This document shows positions 7,019 to 14,421 of a stretch of 56,053 bases of DNA, piece by piece. The first letter of the stretch is position 1. The number at the start of each line of letters is the position of its first letter. The notes under the pieces are model-generated. The model was not told the DNA's origin. It searched no databases and was given only the letters and a program-made list of their open reading frames with translations. Source of the stretch: Candidatus Pyrohabitans sp. JdFR-17. Lineage in GTDB: Archaea; Hydrothermarchaeota; Hydrothermarchaeia; Hydrothermarchaeales; BMS3B. The translations under genes and the position numbers were made by a program. The stretch spans positions 1-56,053 of the forward strand of contig MTME02000085.1 of NCBI GenBank assembly GCA_002011115.2, in the 5' to 3' direction.

Positions 7019-8397
7019 GCTATGCCTTCCTTCGCCATTATCCCCCTGGCGGCGAGTATTCCTGTTGCTGAGGCAATTATTATCCCGCGAGAAACGCCAA
7101 CACCGTCGCCAGCGACGAAGAGGTTGGGTATGCTGGTTTCCATGGTCTTGTCCACCTCCACGCGCATGGCATAGTACTTAATCTCAGGCGCATAAAGCAG
7201 TGTTGAGTCGCTGGCAACGCCTGGAATCACTTTATCCAGACGCTCTAACCCCTCGAGAATGTTCGTAACGATACGGTGGGGCATGACCATTGCTATGTCT
7301 CCAGGCGTAACCGCCCGGAGAGTGGGCCTGACCAGACCTGAGTTAATGCGCTTCCAGGTGGAGCGCCTCCCTCTGCGCAGGTCGCCGAGGCGCTGAATCA
7401 GGGGGTTACCACCACCCAGCGTCGTCGCAGTCTTTGCTATGCTCTCCCCATACTCGGTGGAGTTCTCCACGGGCTCAGTAAGCTCTATTCGCGTTAGAAA
7501 TGCAAAGTTGGTATTGTTGCTCTGCTTGTCCCTCAGTGAGTGACCGTTAACTCCTACGTAGCCCTTGTAGCTCTCCTTTACCATGAAGCCACGATGATTA
7601 ACGCAGAAAGTGCGAACGAAATCGTCGTAGGTTTTGGTTATAATATGGAACTTGGGGTCGCGGTTTATCCTGCACACAGGCTCCATTATAACCGCTGGCA
7701 CCTCAACGCGCACGCCAACGTCAATTGGACCGTGGCGTATCTTTATCCCAAGCTTCTGCGATTGCTTCACCATCCATGGTGCGCCACTCCGCCCGGGGGC
7801 GGCGATTACATACTTGGCCTTAATCCTTTTTCCACTGGAAAGGACAAGCTCAAGCTCAGGGGTTATCTCCTCAACCTGAGTTTCAAGGAGGAACTCCACA
7901 CCCTTGCTGCGAAGGTGCTGAGCTATGCTCTTTATAACCTCCGGAGTGTGGTCGCTGCCTATGTGGCGCTGAGGTATCTGAACAAACTCTATGCCAGCGC
8001 TCGCCGCCTTGCGCGAAAGCTCTTCCTCCTCTTCGCTGGTAGCCTCATAAAGTTTCGTTGGCGTGCCGTGCTTCACATATATGCTATCCACGTAGCGCAC
8101 GAGCTCCCAGGCTTCGTTTTCTGACATGAACTCGTAAAGGTTGCCGCCAATGTCTGGGCGGAGGTTTAGCGTACCATCGCTCAGCCCGCCTGCCCCACCC
8201 ACGCCACTCATCACATTGCACGGCTTGCAATTTACACATACACCAGTCTTCTCCATTGGGCAGGTACGCTTATCAACGTCCTTGCCCATGTCTATAACCA
8301 CTACCTTAAGACTGCTCTTCTCCGCAAGCTCGTAAGCCGCGAACAAGCCTGCGGGACCTGCGCCGATTATTGCGACGTCGTATTTCAACCTTACCAC
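7015..8397 (-). CDS. FAD-dependent dehydrogenase, COG2509-like
   Basis: A 460-residue flavoprotein. The N-terminal dinucleotide-binding motif GAGPAG is at 12-17 and the closing FAD motif LFVAGDGVGVSRGI is near residue 430. A cysteine-rich insert at C46, C54, C57 and C60 is followed by the glycine-rich GVGGAGGLSDG. This is the signature of the COG2509 group of uncharacterised FAD-dependent dehydrogenases. The cysteines could bind an iron-sulfur cluster or act in redox chemistry. The substrate is unknown. It is a single-gene unit, convergent with the decayed lipoprotein gene (4-base overlap at the ends). Confidence 0.82.
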   Translation of the reverse strand: MVRLKYDVAIIGAGPAGLFAAYELAEKSSLKVVVIDMGKDVDKRTCPMEKTGVCVNCKPCNVMSGVGGAGGLSDGTLNLRPDIGGNLYEFMSENEAWELVRYVDSIYVKHGTPTKLYEATSEEEEELSRKAASAGIEFVQIPQRHIGSDHTPEVIKSIAQHLRSKGVEFLLETQVEEITPELELVLSSGKRIKAKYVIAAPGRSGAPWMVKQSQKLGIKIRHGPIDVGVRVEVPAVIMEPVCRINRDPKFHIITKTYDDFVRTFCVNHRGFMVKESYKGYVGVNGHSLRDKQSNNTNFAFLTRIELTEPVENSTEYGESIAKTATTLGGGNPLIQRLGDLRRGRRSTWKRINSGLVRPTLRAVTPGDIAMVMPHRIVTNILEGLERLDKVIPGVASDSTLLYAPEIKYYAMRVEVDKTMETSIPNLFVAGDGVGVSRGIIIASATGILAARGIMAKEGIA

Positions 8398-8475
8398 CGA
8401 ACCACCGACAATATGGACGAATTCCTATTTTAATGTTACGCTTCCTAGTTATTATTGAAAGAGAGTGGTGTATGT

Positions 8476-8652
8476 ATGGCAGGTTCAATCTCATGGGCAA
8501 TATACATAATTACCGCCGCATTGCTCATGTTGAATGTTTATCACTACATGAAGGTCAAATCCCTTGAAAAAGAAATATTCACATTACGAAGAGAAAGTGA
8601 GAATATAAAGAAGCAGGTGTTTAAGCTGAAAGGCGACGTCAACTCTTCATGA
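8476..8652 (+). CDS. Small membrane-anchored coiled-coil protein
   Basis: About 58 residues: one membrane helix (SWAIYIITAALLMLNVYHYM, near the start) followed by a charged heptad-like stretch VKSLEKEIFTLRRESENIKKQ. I chose the ATG at 8476 because GAGAGTGGTG lies just upstream; a TTG at 8455 would add seven residues. This single-pass plus short coiled-coil layout is reminiscent of FtsB/FtsL- or SlyX-like small proteins, but no homology can be claimed. Its 3' end overlaps the scpB 3' end by 14 bases. Confidence 0.6.
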   Translation: MAGSISWAIYIITAALLMLNVYHYMKVKSLEKEIFTLRRESENIKKQVFKLKGDVNSS

Positions 8653-9139
8653 GGAGTTTTCCTATCTGCTTTTTCACCTCGGCTATGTCGCGGCTGAAGC
8701 CGAAGTAATCTGAGAATTTCTCAGTTGTGGTTAGCATCTTCGTTCTCCCCGCAGGAGCGGCGGCGACAAAACCCTTGGCAATGAGTTCCTTGATATGGGC
8801 GTAGGCAGAACTACCTCTAGCTTTGACCACCTCCGCCTGGGTGATGGGCTGGCGGAGCGCTATCAGTGAGAGCGTCTTTAGCACGTCCTGAGCAACCGCT
8901 GGCTTCACCAGCTCAATGAGCATGCCAGAAAGCGCATCCTTTGCCTGCATGAGGTAGTGGTCCTCGCCAATGCTGCGAATCTCAATGGCGCTATCGCGGG
9001 AGGCATAGTCCCTGCGAAGCTCCTCCACGAGGGCACGAACCTCATCGCGGGTTTTTCCAGAAATCTCTGCGAGCTTATCTATTGACACAGGCTCTGAAGA
9101 AACAAAAAGCGCTGCCTCAATAACCTGCTTTGCTTGCAT
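8639..9139 (-). CDS. scpB: ScpB, segregation and condensation protein B
   Basis: A 166-residue protein with the two winged-helix domains of ScpB. It carries the typical VIEAALFVSSEPVS opening, TLSLIALRQPITQAEVVKARG in the middle, and a C-terminal second winged helix. ScpB binds kleisin (ScpA) to regulate the SMC condensin complex in chromosome organisation. No scpA or smc lies beside it here. It starts 5 bases after the aIF1 stop, so the two are one transcript. Length and motifs are typical of archaeal ScpB. Confidence 0.88.
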   Translation of the reverse strand: MQAKQVIEAALFVSSEPVSIDKLAEISGKTRDEVRALVEELRRDYASRDSAIEIRSIGEDHYLMQAKDALSGMLIELVKPAVAQDVLKTLSLIALRQPITQAEVVKARGSSAYAHIKELIAKGFVAAAPAGRTKMLTTTEKFSDYFGFSRDIAEVKKQIGKLLMKS

Positions 9140-9144
9140 CCCAG

Positions 9145-9450
9145 CTACTTCACCTCAATAAGATCCTCGGAGTAGCCGTGTTTTATAAGGAACTCCTTAA
9201 CCCGCTGGCGGTGGTCGCCTTGAAGCTCAATCCTCCCGTCCTTGACAGTGCCCCCACAGGCGAGTTCACCCTTGAGCTTCTTTGCCAGGTCTGTGATGTT
9301 AATCGACTTCTCGCTTATACCCTCTACCACTGTCATCGATTTACCAAACTTACGCTTAGCTAGGGATATGGTGATTTTCTGTGTCTCCCTTGCAATCTCT
9401 TCACAGATGCACAAGTCCTCTGGTAAACCACAAACAGAGCAGATCTCCAT
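9145..9450 (-). CDS. Translation initiation factor aIF1 (SUI1/YciH family)
   Basis: A 101-residue protein with an N-terminal [13 protein letters not shown] knuckle and the SUI1 fold. The core shows [12 protein letters not shown], the [15 protein letters not shown] loop, and IELQGDHR. aIF1 binds the small ribosomal subunit and checks start-codon selection. ATAAGGA sits just before the ATG. A TATA element at about 9506-9520, inside the 3' end of the upstream gene, would give a leader of roughly 35 bases. It is first in a two-gene unit with scpB. Confidence 0.92.
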   Translation of the reverse strand: MEICSVCGLPEDLCICEEIARETQKITISLAKRKFGKSMTVVEGISEKSINITDLAKKLKGELACGGTVKDGRIELQGDHRQRVKEFLIKHGYSEDLIEVK

Positions 9451-9505
9451 TCCTTATCGATCCCGTCCTTTCGGTTTTTTTGGGCATCATATTTTTAGGC
9501 GAAGG

Positions 9506-9520
9506 GGTTTATAAATTTAT
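9506..9520 (-). promoter_or_regulatory. TATA box for aIF1-scpB
   Basis: On the minus strand this reads ATAAATTTATAAACC, a good archaeal TATA box about 55-70 bases before the aIF1 start. It overlaps the final codons of the upstream gene, so aIF1-scpB may be transcribed separately from that gene. Confidence 0.45.
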
Positions 9521-10588
9521 CCCTAGAGGCTGGAGCAGCTCTCTCCTAACTTCGCTTCTCAACCATGCTTCGTCCTTACCTCTAGACTTGAGGTTTATCT
9601 CCTCCAGAGTGCGCACGCATGCAAGTGCTCTCTCGCGGGCATGTTCAACTGCACTCTCCACGCTGCCCCAGTCACCTTGCTTCGCCTCAGCGTAGGCCTC
9701 GGAAATCTCCGGGAAAAGTTCCCTTCTGAATCCGCTGAGTGAGGCGACATAGAAAGCGAGCGACGCGATACTTCTGCGCTTAACTATCGCCGAAAGCATG
9801 CCCTCTGCGTGGGTATCCGCGAGAAGGTCACGTATTCCTCTAGCCAAGCGCTCCATGAAGTGGGAAGCGCTTATCAGGCTCTGCCACAGGGCGTCCGGAA
9901 ACTCACTCTCCAGAGCTTCTCCTATCTCATGGGCAACCAGAGCGTAGCTCTCTTCCCTTGCTATCCTCTTTATATCCTCTGCAAGTGCCTCTCCACCCTG
10001 GAGCAGTTTCTCCCTGCTCACGCCATGGTAGGCAAAGGCTTCGCGAAGCGAAGGCTTAGCGCTGCCCATGCGAATCTCTTCCACCTTATCCCACAGGTAC
10101 TCTTCAAACACATGCATGCGAAGGTATATCCTGTCTTCCCTGAGCATAGCCGGCGACGCTAAGAGGTCGCGCACATGCTCACGCTCCACCACATGCACAG
10201 TGAAACTATGCTTTCTGTACTTCTCACCCAGCTCACCCAAGAAAAAGCTGGGCTTCATCGCCGTTGCGTAGCCGGCACCGTAGCACAGGTTATTGGGAAG
10301 GTGCCTTTCAACGCTTGCTACGTCGAAGGCATCGACAACCTCGCCATCAATGCGCAGGGGCTCAATTTTCCTGCCATTTAAACTCTGCCAGAACTTTTCC
10401 TTACCGCCTATCCACTCCATCAGCCTGGCTGTGTCTATCCTCTCCCAGGGCTTCATCGAATGCTCAAATCTATAAAGGCTGCGGAGCCGCATCAGCAGCC
10501 CGCATATTGAGTAAATCCCCCAGAAGTGAGCATTGCTTATCTCGCAGTTCAGCCTAACCTGCTCTCTTAGCTCAGCCATGTCCTGCAT
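9509..10588 (-). CDS. Conserved helical protein of unknown function, possibly Sfum_1244-like
   Basis: A 359-residue soluble, mostly helical protein without membrane segments. The opening NCEISNAHFWGIYSICGLL is distinctive and recalls, from memory, the Sfum_1244 family of hypothetical proteins known mainly from Deltaproteobacteria; this needs a profile search. The middle has conserved-looking YGAGYATAMKPSFFLGEL and RIYLRMHVFEEYLWDK, and further on a histidine/glutamate motif LVAHEIGEALE. An in-frame ATG at 10579 is an alternative start. No catalytic motif can be named with confidence. Confidence 0.75.
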   Translation of the reverse strand: MQDMAELREQVRLNCEISNAHFWGIYSICGLLMRLRSLYRFEHSMKPWERIDTARLMEWIGGKEKFWQSLNGRKIEPLRIDGEVVDAFDVASVERHLPNNLCYGAGYATAMKPSFFLGELGEKYRKHSFTVHVVEREHVRDLLASPAMLREDRIYLRMHVFEEYLWDKVEEIRMGSAKPSLREAFAYHGVSREKLLQGGEALAEDIKRIAREESYALVAHEIGEALESEFPDALWQSLISASHFMERLARGIRDLLADTHAEGMLSAIVKRRSIASLAFYVASLSGFRRELFPEISEAYAEAKQGDWGSVESAVEHARERALACVRTLEEINLKSRGKDEAWLRSEVRRELLQPLGINL

Positions 10589-10635
10589 TATTCTTCAGAA
10601 ATAAACCTTTAGATTAACAATTGAAAGATTGCGCC

Positions 10636-11877
10636 CTACCTGAGAAACATAGCAGCCGCCACCGCAATGCCAGCGACGATGTTAACAAGCACCACTCGAA
10701 GGTAACGCCTCGCAAGCTCATGAGTACCACTCACCCTGGCGATGAAGGCACCGCTCAGGCTGCTGCTCGCCATCGCCAAGACGCCAGCGACTGCGGCTAT
10801 GTCGGCACCAAGTTTATTCATCGCCACCTGCGAGGCCAGCGAGGCAACAACGGCGGCGCTTGAAACCCAGCCCCCCGCAAGGGCGGTAAGGTATATTCCT
10901 CCAACCCCAAGGCTCTGGGCGTAGTGGGTCACCACAGTTATAACTCCAAATATGAGGGCAAATTTGATCGAAGGCAGTATCGCAAAGGGAGACTCGAGGG
11001 GCAGCTCCACCTCGCGCATAACCTTCTTTGTCTTAATGAGAAGGCTCTGAGCAACGCCGAGCATGGCCATTGCGAGAGTCGGAAGGAGCAGAAACTTTAA
11101 AAGCTCTATGCTCAGGAAACTCACCAGCGTGAGATTGCGCGATAGCATCACAGCGTTGGCAAAAATCATCCCGCGGAGAGCATTCGGGGCTATTTCAGCG
11201 CTCTTTCTGACCTTCTCAGAGAGGGCGCTTATCGTGGCTTGGCTATTAACAAGACCGCCTATCGCCCCTACCAGAGCAAGGGCAAGCTCTGTGCTGAGGA
11301 AGCGCAGCGTAAGGAAGCCAGCAAAGCCTATTGTTGAAACCACTATTACTGCAAGCACCAGCATCCTGGGATTTATCAAACCCAGAGGGTCAATCGGATA
11401 GTTTGGAGCCACCGGGTAGAGCACAAAAGCAATTAAACCAAACTCCATGGCGGAGCGCATCTCCTCGTGCCCCAGAGCTTCTGAGAGGATGGTGGTGTAC
11501 TTCTTGAATACCAGTATGCTTGTGATGAGAATACTTGCACTTATTGCCTCTATGTAAAGCTGAAGTCCCACCAGAATACCAATCAGGTAAGCCAGAAAGA
11601 AGGCCACAGGCGTCGTAATCCCTATGTCGAAGGTTCTGAAGTTTTTTATTATGCCCAGGAGGAGTACCATTAAAACAACGCCGAGCAGGGTGACGTTCAT
11701 CACCCAAGGTGAAGCTGCCTTTGTTGCGAGATAAACACTCAGAGTGCCTGTTATTGAGACCAGCATGAATGTGCGCGTACCTGCAATCACCTGCACCTTG
11801 AGCTCCCGCTCCACGCCGAGTAAGCCACCCACAAGCGCCGAGATAAGCAGCATTTTTATAAATTCTGTGTCAACCAT
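10636..11877 (-). CDS. MgtC/SapB-DUF4010 family membrane protein
   Basis: A 413-residue polytopic protein with about 11-12 membrane helices. The first third carries the MgtC/SapB signature LVGGLLGVERELK and AGTRTFMLVSITGTL. The rest is a DUF4010-type membrane domain with GAIGGLVNSQATISALSEK and LAGGWVSSAAVVASL. This two-domain architecture is widespread in bacteria and archaea. MgtC relatives are tied to Mg or phosphate stress, but the transported species of the DUF4010 fusion is unknown. It is divergent from the half-ferritin genes, with an inverted repeat in the shared promoter region. Confidence 0.88.
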   Translation of the reverse strand: MVDTEFIKMLLISALVGGLLGVERELKVQVIAGTRTFMLVSITGTLSVYLATKAASPWVMNVTLLGVVLMVLLLGIIKNFRTFDIGITTPVAFFLAYLIGILVGLQLYIEAISASILITSILVFKKYTTILSEALGHEEMRSAMEFGLIAFVLYPVAPNYPIDPLGLINPRMLVLAVIVVSTIGFAGFLTLRFLSTELALALVGAIGGLVNSQATISALSEKVRKSAEIAPNALRGMIFANAVMLSRNLTLVSFLSIELLKFLLLPTLAMAMLGVAQSLLIKTKKVMREVELPLESPFAILPSIKFALIFGVITVVTHYAQSLGVGGIYLTALAGGWVSSAAVVASLASQVAMNKLGADIAAVAGVLAMASSSLSGAFIARVSGTHELARRYLRVVLVNIVAGIAVAAAMFLR

Positions 11878-11879
11878 TA

Positions 11880-11932
11880 AGTTAAGCTATAAAAAGCAAA
11901 GTATATAAAGGTTCGAGGATGTTAGCTTAACT
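11880..11932. promoter_or_regulatory. Divergent promoter flanked by a 10-base inverted repeat
   Basis: AGTTAAGCTA at 11880-11889 is matched by its exact reverse complement TAGCTTAACT at 11923-11932. Between them lie A/T-rich TATA elements in both directions: GTATATAAAG at 11901-11910 reading right, and CTTTATATAC reading left. The arms bracket the promoters of the MgtC-like gene and the half-ferritin pair. This suggests one regulator binding two operators, or a looped repressor. The repeat is seen directly; the regulator is not identified. Confidence 0.5.
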
Positions 11933-11953
11933 GTATTTTAAGGTGGGGAGTAG

Positions 11954-12193
11954 ATGATACCGAAACACAAACTCATCAGAAGGCTCGAGAACATTGCCGT
12001 GCTGGAGGATGAGGGCGTCGCGCTTATAAGCCGCTCCCTCAGTAAGTTCATTGAGAAGAGTGACCTGCCCGAGGAGAAGAAGACGCGTATCCTTGAGATA
12101 GCTGATATAATAAAAAGGGAGTCGGAAGGGCACAAGATAGCAATACTTCAGATGATAGAGAAGATTAAAATGAGGGATAAGGATGAGTTCTAA
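11954..12193 (+). CDS. Half-ferritin-like two-helix protein A
   Basis: A 79-residue, highly charged protein predicted to be a helical hairpin. Helix one carries LEDEGVALIS (E18, E20) and helix two carries IIKRESEGHKIAIL (E56, E58, H60). The pattern of a glutamate in the first helix and glutamates plus histidine in the second recalls half of a ferritin-like four-helix bundle, although the E-to-H spacing here is not the classic ExxH. GGGGAG lies just before the ATG. Its stop overlaps the start of the next gene by about 10 bases, implying coupled synthesis. Iron binding is inferred. Confidence 0.6.
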   Translation: MIPKHKLIRRLENIAVLEDEGVALISRSLSKFIEKSDLPEEKKTRILEIADIIKRESEGHKIAILQMIEKIKMRDKDEF

Positions 12194-12380
12194 CGAAATA
12201 ATCCTAGGCTCCCTTCGAAACCTCGCAGAAATAGAGAAGAATGCCCGGGATGTGTACAGGGAACTATACAATGAGCTTGAGGATGAGGAGCTGAAAGAGT
12301 TCATTGGAGAACTTATAAAATCTGAGGAACGCCACAAGGAGTTGGTTGACGAGGCGTTTAGGCTAATTGAGGAGGACTAA
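12183..12380 (+). CDS. Half-ferritin/rubrerythrin-like two-helix protein B
   Basis: A 65-residue helical hairpin. Helix one, LAEIEKNARDVYREL (E15/E17), and helix two, with E48-x-x-H51 inside KSEERHKEL, match the half-site of a rubrerythrin/ferritin di-iron centre. A normal ferritin-like domain has two such hairpins in one chain of about 140 residues. Here only one is present, and a second, different hairpin is encoded just upstream in an overlapping gene. The natural reading is a hetero- or homo-oligomeric four-helix bundle, as in encapsulated ferritins, but no encapsulin is seen in this window. Confidence 0.6.
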   Translation: MSSNEIILGSLRNLAEIEKNARDVYRELYNELEDEELKEFIGELIKSEERHKELVDEAFRLIEED

Positions 12381-12383
12381 ACA

Positions 12384-12740
12384 CTAATCCAGTTCAACCT
12401 CGCGCAGGAGTTTTTTCACCACTTCAGGCTTCACTTTTCTTATTTTAGGCAGGCGATACATTTCGCGTATTGCATTTACACCCCGCATTGGCATGGCATA
12501 ACCCGTGTCAAGGATATACTTGACGCCCATTCTGAAGCTCTCAGGAAGCTCACCCCTCCGACGAGCCTCCATCATTAGGTTGTATATATCCACACCCTCT
12601 GGGCACGCCTCGACGCACTTCCAGCACCCGGCGCAGGTGAACCTATCCTCCCGCTCAAGCACGCTTGCACCTGTTGCAACTCCTCGCTTAAAGGCGATGC
12701 ATACCTTTTTGCACGCACCGCAGCGGTTGCACTCACCCAA
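12384..12740 (-). CDS. HdrC-like 4Fe-4S protein
   Basis: A 118-residue protein with two ferredoxin-type cluster motifs: C4, C7, C10, C14 and C36, C39, C42, C46. After the clusters is a helical tail. This is the HdrC layout, the electron-carrying subunit that hands electrons to HdrB in heterodisulfide reductase and related modules. The start codon overlaps the 3' end of the HdrB-like gene by 8 bases, so the pair is translated together. There is no HdrA flavoprotein nearby. The acceptor could be CoM-S-S-CoB or another disulfide. Confidence 0.85.
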   Translation of the reverse strand: MGECNRCGACKKVCIAFKRGVATGASVLEREDRFTCAGCWKCVEACPEGVDIYNLMMEARRRGELPESFRMGVKYILDTGYAMPMRGVNAIREMYRLPKIRKVKPEVVKKLLREVELD

Positions 12741-13566
12741 GCTCCACCCTCCTTATATCCAGACCGAGCTCCTCTTTGCTTAGCCCGAAAGCTAAACCCA
12801 AAAGCTGCGGTAGGAAAAGCGTGGGAAGCTCCGCCTTTGGCTCCTGCTTCTTAATCTCCTCCTGATGCCTGTCGAAGAGATACGCGCAGTTGCCGCACGA
12901 CACGACAATCGCTTGAGCTCCCGCTTCGCGAGCAGAGGCAAGTTTGCTCGCCCCTGCACCAAGCCCCAGAGCTTTAGAGGTTAAAAGCAGTGTGGAGCCG
13001 CAGCATTCGTACTCCTGGGCATAGTCCACAATTTCCGCTCCGGTCAGGGCGACAATCTCCCTCATAGCTTTTGGTTTAAAGGGGTCGTCAAAGCGTGCCA
13101 CTTCGCTTGGGCGGAATACATTGCACGGATGCTGCAGCGCAACCCTGAGCTTTAATGGCTTCGCCACGTGTGCTCTAATCTTGTCCTCATTCTCTTTAAG
13201 CACCTCCAGCAGGTGACTCACCCTGACTTTACCCGAGTAGCTCAGCCCCACCCCAGCAAGGCGGGAATTCACCTCTTCTTTAAGCTTCTCATCCTTTAGC
13301 ATTAGGTTAGTCCTCTTAAGCATGGAGGTGCAGGTTCCGCATAGAGAGATTATATCCAGCCCTCGCCTCTCCGCAAGAGCAAGGTTGTACGCAGATAGGT
13401 AAATCCACGCCTCGCTTACAGAGGGAATAAACGTAGAAGAGCAGCACGCAAACTCGTGGAAGTCTCTGAGCTTGAAGCCAAGCTTTGAAAGCACCGCCTT
13501 TGCTGAGAGTTCATAATCAGGAAAGCGGTTGTAAACCATGCACCCAAGATAGAGAAGCCTCTCCAT
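12733..13566 (-). CDS. HdrB-like protein with two CCG domains
   Basis: A 277-residue protein with two complete CCG motifs. The first has C9, C41-C42, C76 and C79; the second has C148, C188-C189, C224 and C227. In HdrB these bind two noncubane 4Fe-4S clusters that reduce the heterodisulfide of CoM and CoB. All cluster cysteines are present, so the protein should be active. Related CCG proteins also serve in sulfur metabolism and succinate or lactate oxidation, so the disulfide substrate is open. It is first gene of a two-gene unit with the HdrC-like protein. Confidence 0.87.
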   Translation of the reverse strand: MERLLYLGCMVYNRFPDYELSAKAVLSKLGFKLRDFHEFACCSSTFIPSVSEAWIYLSAYNLALAERRGLDIISLCGTCTSMLKRTNLMLKDEKLKEEVNSRLAGVGLSYSGKVRVSHLLEVLKENEDKIRAHVAKPLKLRVALQHPCNVFRPSEVARFDDPFKPKAMREIVALTGAEIVDYAQEYECCGSTLLLTSKALGLGAGASKLASAREAGAQAIVVSCGNCAYLFDRHQEEIKKQEPKAELPTLFLPQLLGLAFGLSKEELGLDIRRVELG

Positions 13567-13611
13567 ACTCTTTCAATAATACCCGCGATGATTAACGTTG
13601 AGTGTAGGAAT

Positions 13612-14388
13612 ATGGGAAAGCGCTGGCTGATTGAGAAGAGGCGGGATTACTATTACAGAAAGGCGAAGCAGGAGAAGTACCGCTCCCGCGCTGCGTACAA
13701 GCTTATTCAGTTAAATCGACGCTTTAAGATTCTTAAGCCGGGCTACCGCGTTCTTGAGCTTGGCGCCGCACCAGGGGGCTGGACGCAGGTTGTACGAGAT
13801 ATCGTCGGTAGTTCTGGCTTTGTTGTTGGCATAGACCTGCAAAGGATAGAACCCCTGCCTTACGAGAATGTGATGTTCATCAGGGGCGACTTCACCTCCC
13901 GCGAAGTAAGGGAGAAGCTCAGGCAGGTGATCCCAAAGTGCGAGGCTGTGATAAGCGACGCCTCCCCAGATATAAGCGGGGTGTGGAGCGTCGACCACGC
14001 GAGGAGCGTGGAGCTGTGTGAGAATGCGCTTGGCTTGGCGGAGGAGCACCTTGAGCAAGGAGGAGCCTTTCTGGTGAAGGTGTTTCAGGGCGACCTGATT
14101 CAGGACCTCGTCGCAAAGGTAAAGCGGAGCTTCTCCTTTGTTAAACTCACTAAACCGAAGGCGAGCCGCAGTGAGAGCGCAGAGGTCTACCTCGTGGCTA
14201 GGGGCTTCTCGCCTGTGAAGAAAGGCGAAATCTACGAGGCTGAGGTGGAAGAGGTGAGCAGGCGTGGCGAAGGCATAGCCTATATTGACGGGGTAAAGGT
14301 GTTCATTAAGGGCGCTGCCAGGGGGGATAAGGTTAAGGTGAGAATCACGGCGCTGAAGAGGAGATTCGCCGAGGCGGAAATCTGCTAA
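13612..14388 (+). CDS. rlmE: FtsJ/RlmE-type 2'-O-methyltransferase with C-terminal TRAM domain
   Basis: An S-adenosylmethionine-dependent ribose methyltransferase that in bacteria modifies 23S rRNA U2552. The N-terminus has the family RDYYYRKAK...YRSRAAYKL, followed by the SAM motif LELGAAPGGWTQ at about 48-59. SDASPDISG supplies the catalytic aspartate, LVKVFQGD the lysine, and SRSESAEVYLV the last part of the K-D-K-E set. Residues from about 200 form a TRAM domain (KGEIYEAEVEEVSRRGEGIAY), an RNA-binding module fused to RlmE in several euryarchaea. I use the ATG at 13612, where homologues start; an ATG at 13588 adds eight residues. Confidence 0.9.
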   Translation: MGKRWLIEKRRDYYYRKAKQEKYRSRAAYKLIQLNRRFKILKPGYRVLELGAAPGGWTQVVRDIVGSSGFVVGIDLQRIEPLPYENVMFIRGDFTSREVREKLRQVIPKCEAVISDASPDISGVWSVDHARSVELCENALGLAEEHLEQGGAFLVKVFQGDLIQDLVAKVKRSFSFVKLTKPKASRSESAEVYLVARGFSPVKKGEIYEAEVEEVSRRGEGIAYIDGVKVFIKGAARGDKVKVRITALKRRFAEAEIC

Positions 14389-14421
14389 AATTTCATAAAG
14401 GAGGGGAAACAAAGTATCTGC

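Noticed and set aside
13711-14412. A 233-codon minus-strand open frame over rlmE
   Set aside because: The plus strand encodes a complete FtsJ-TRAM enzyme; the opposite frame shows no motifs.
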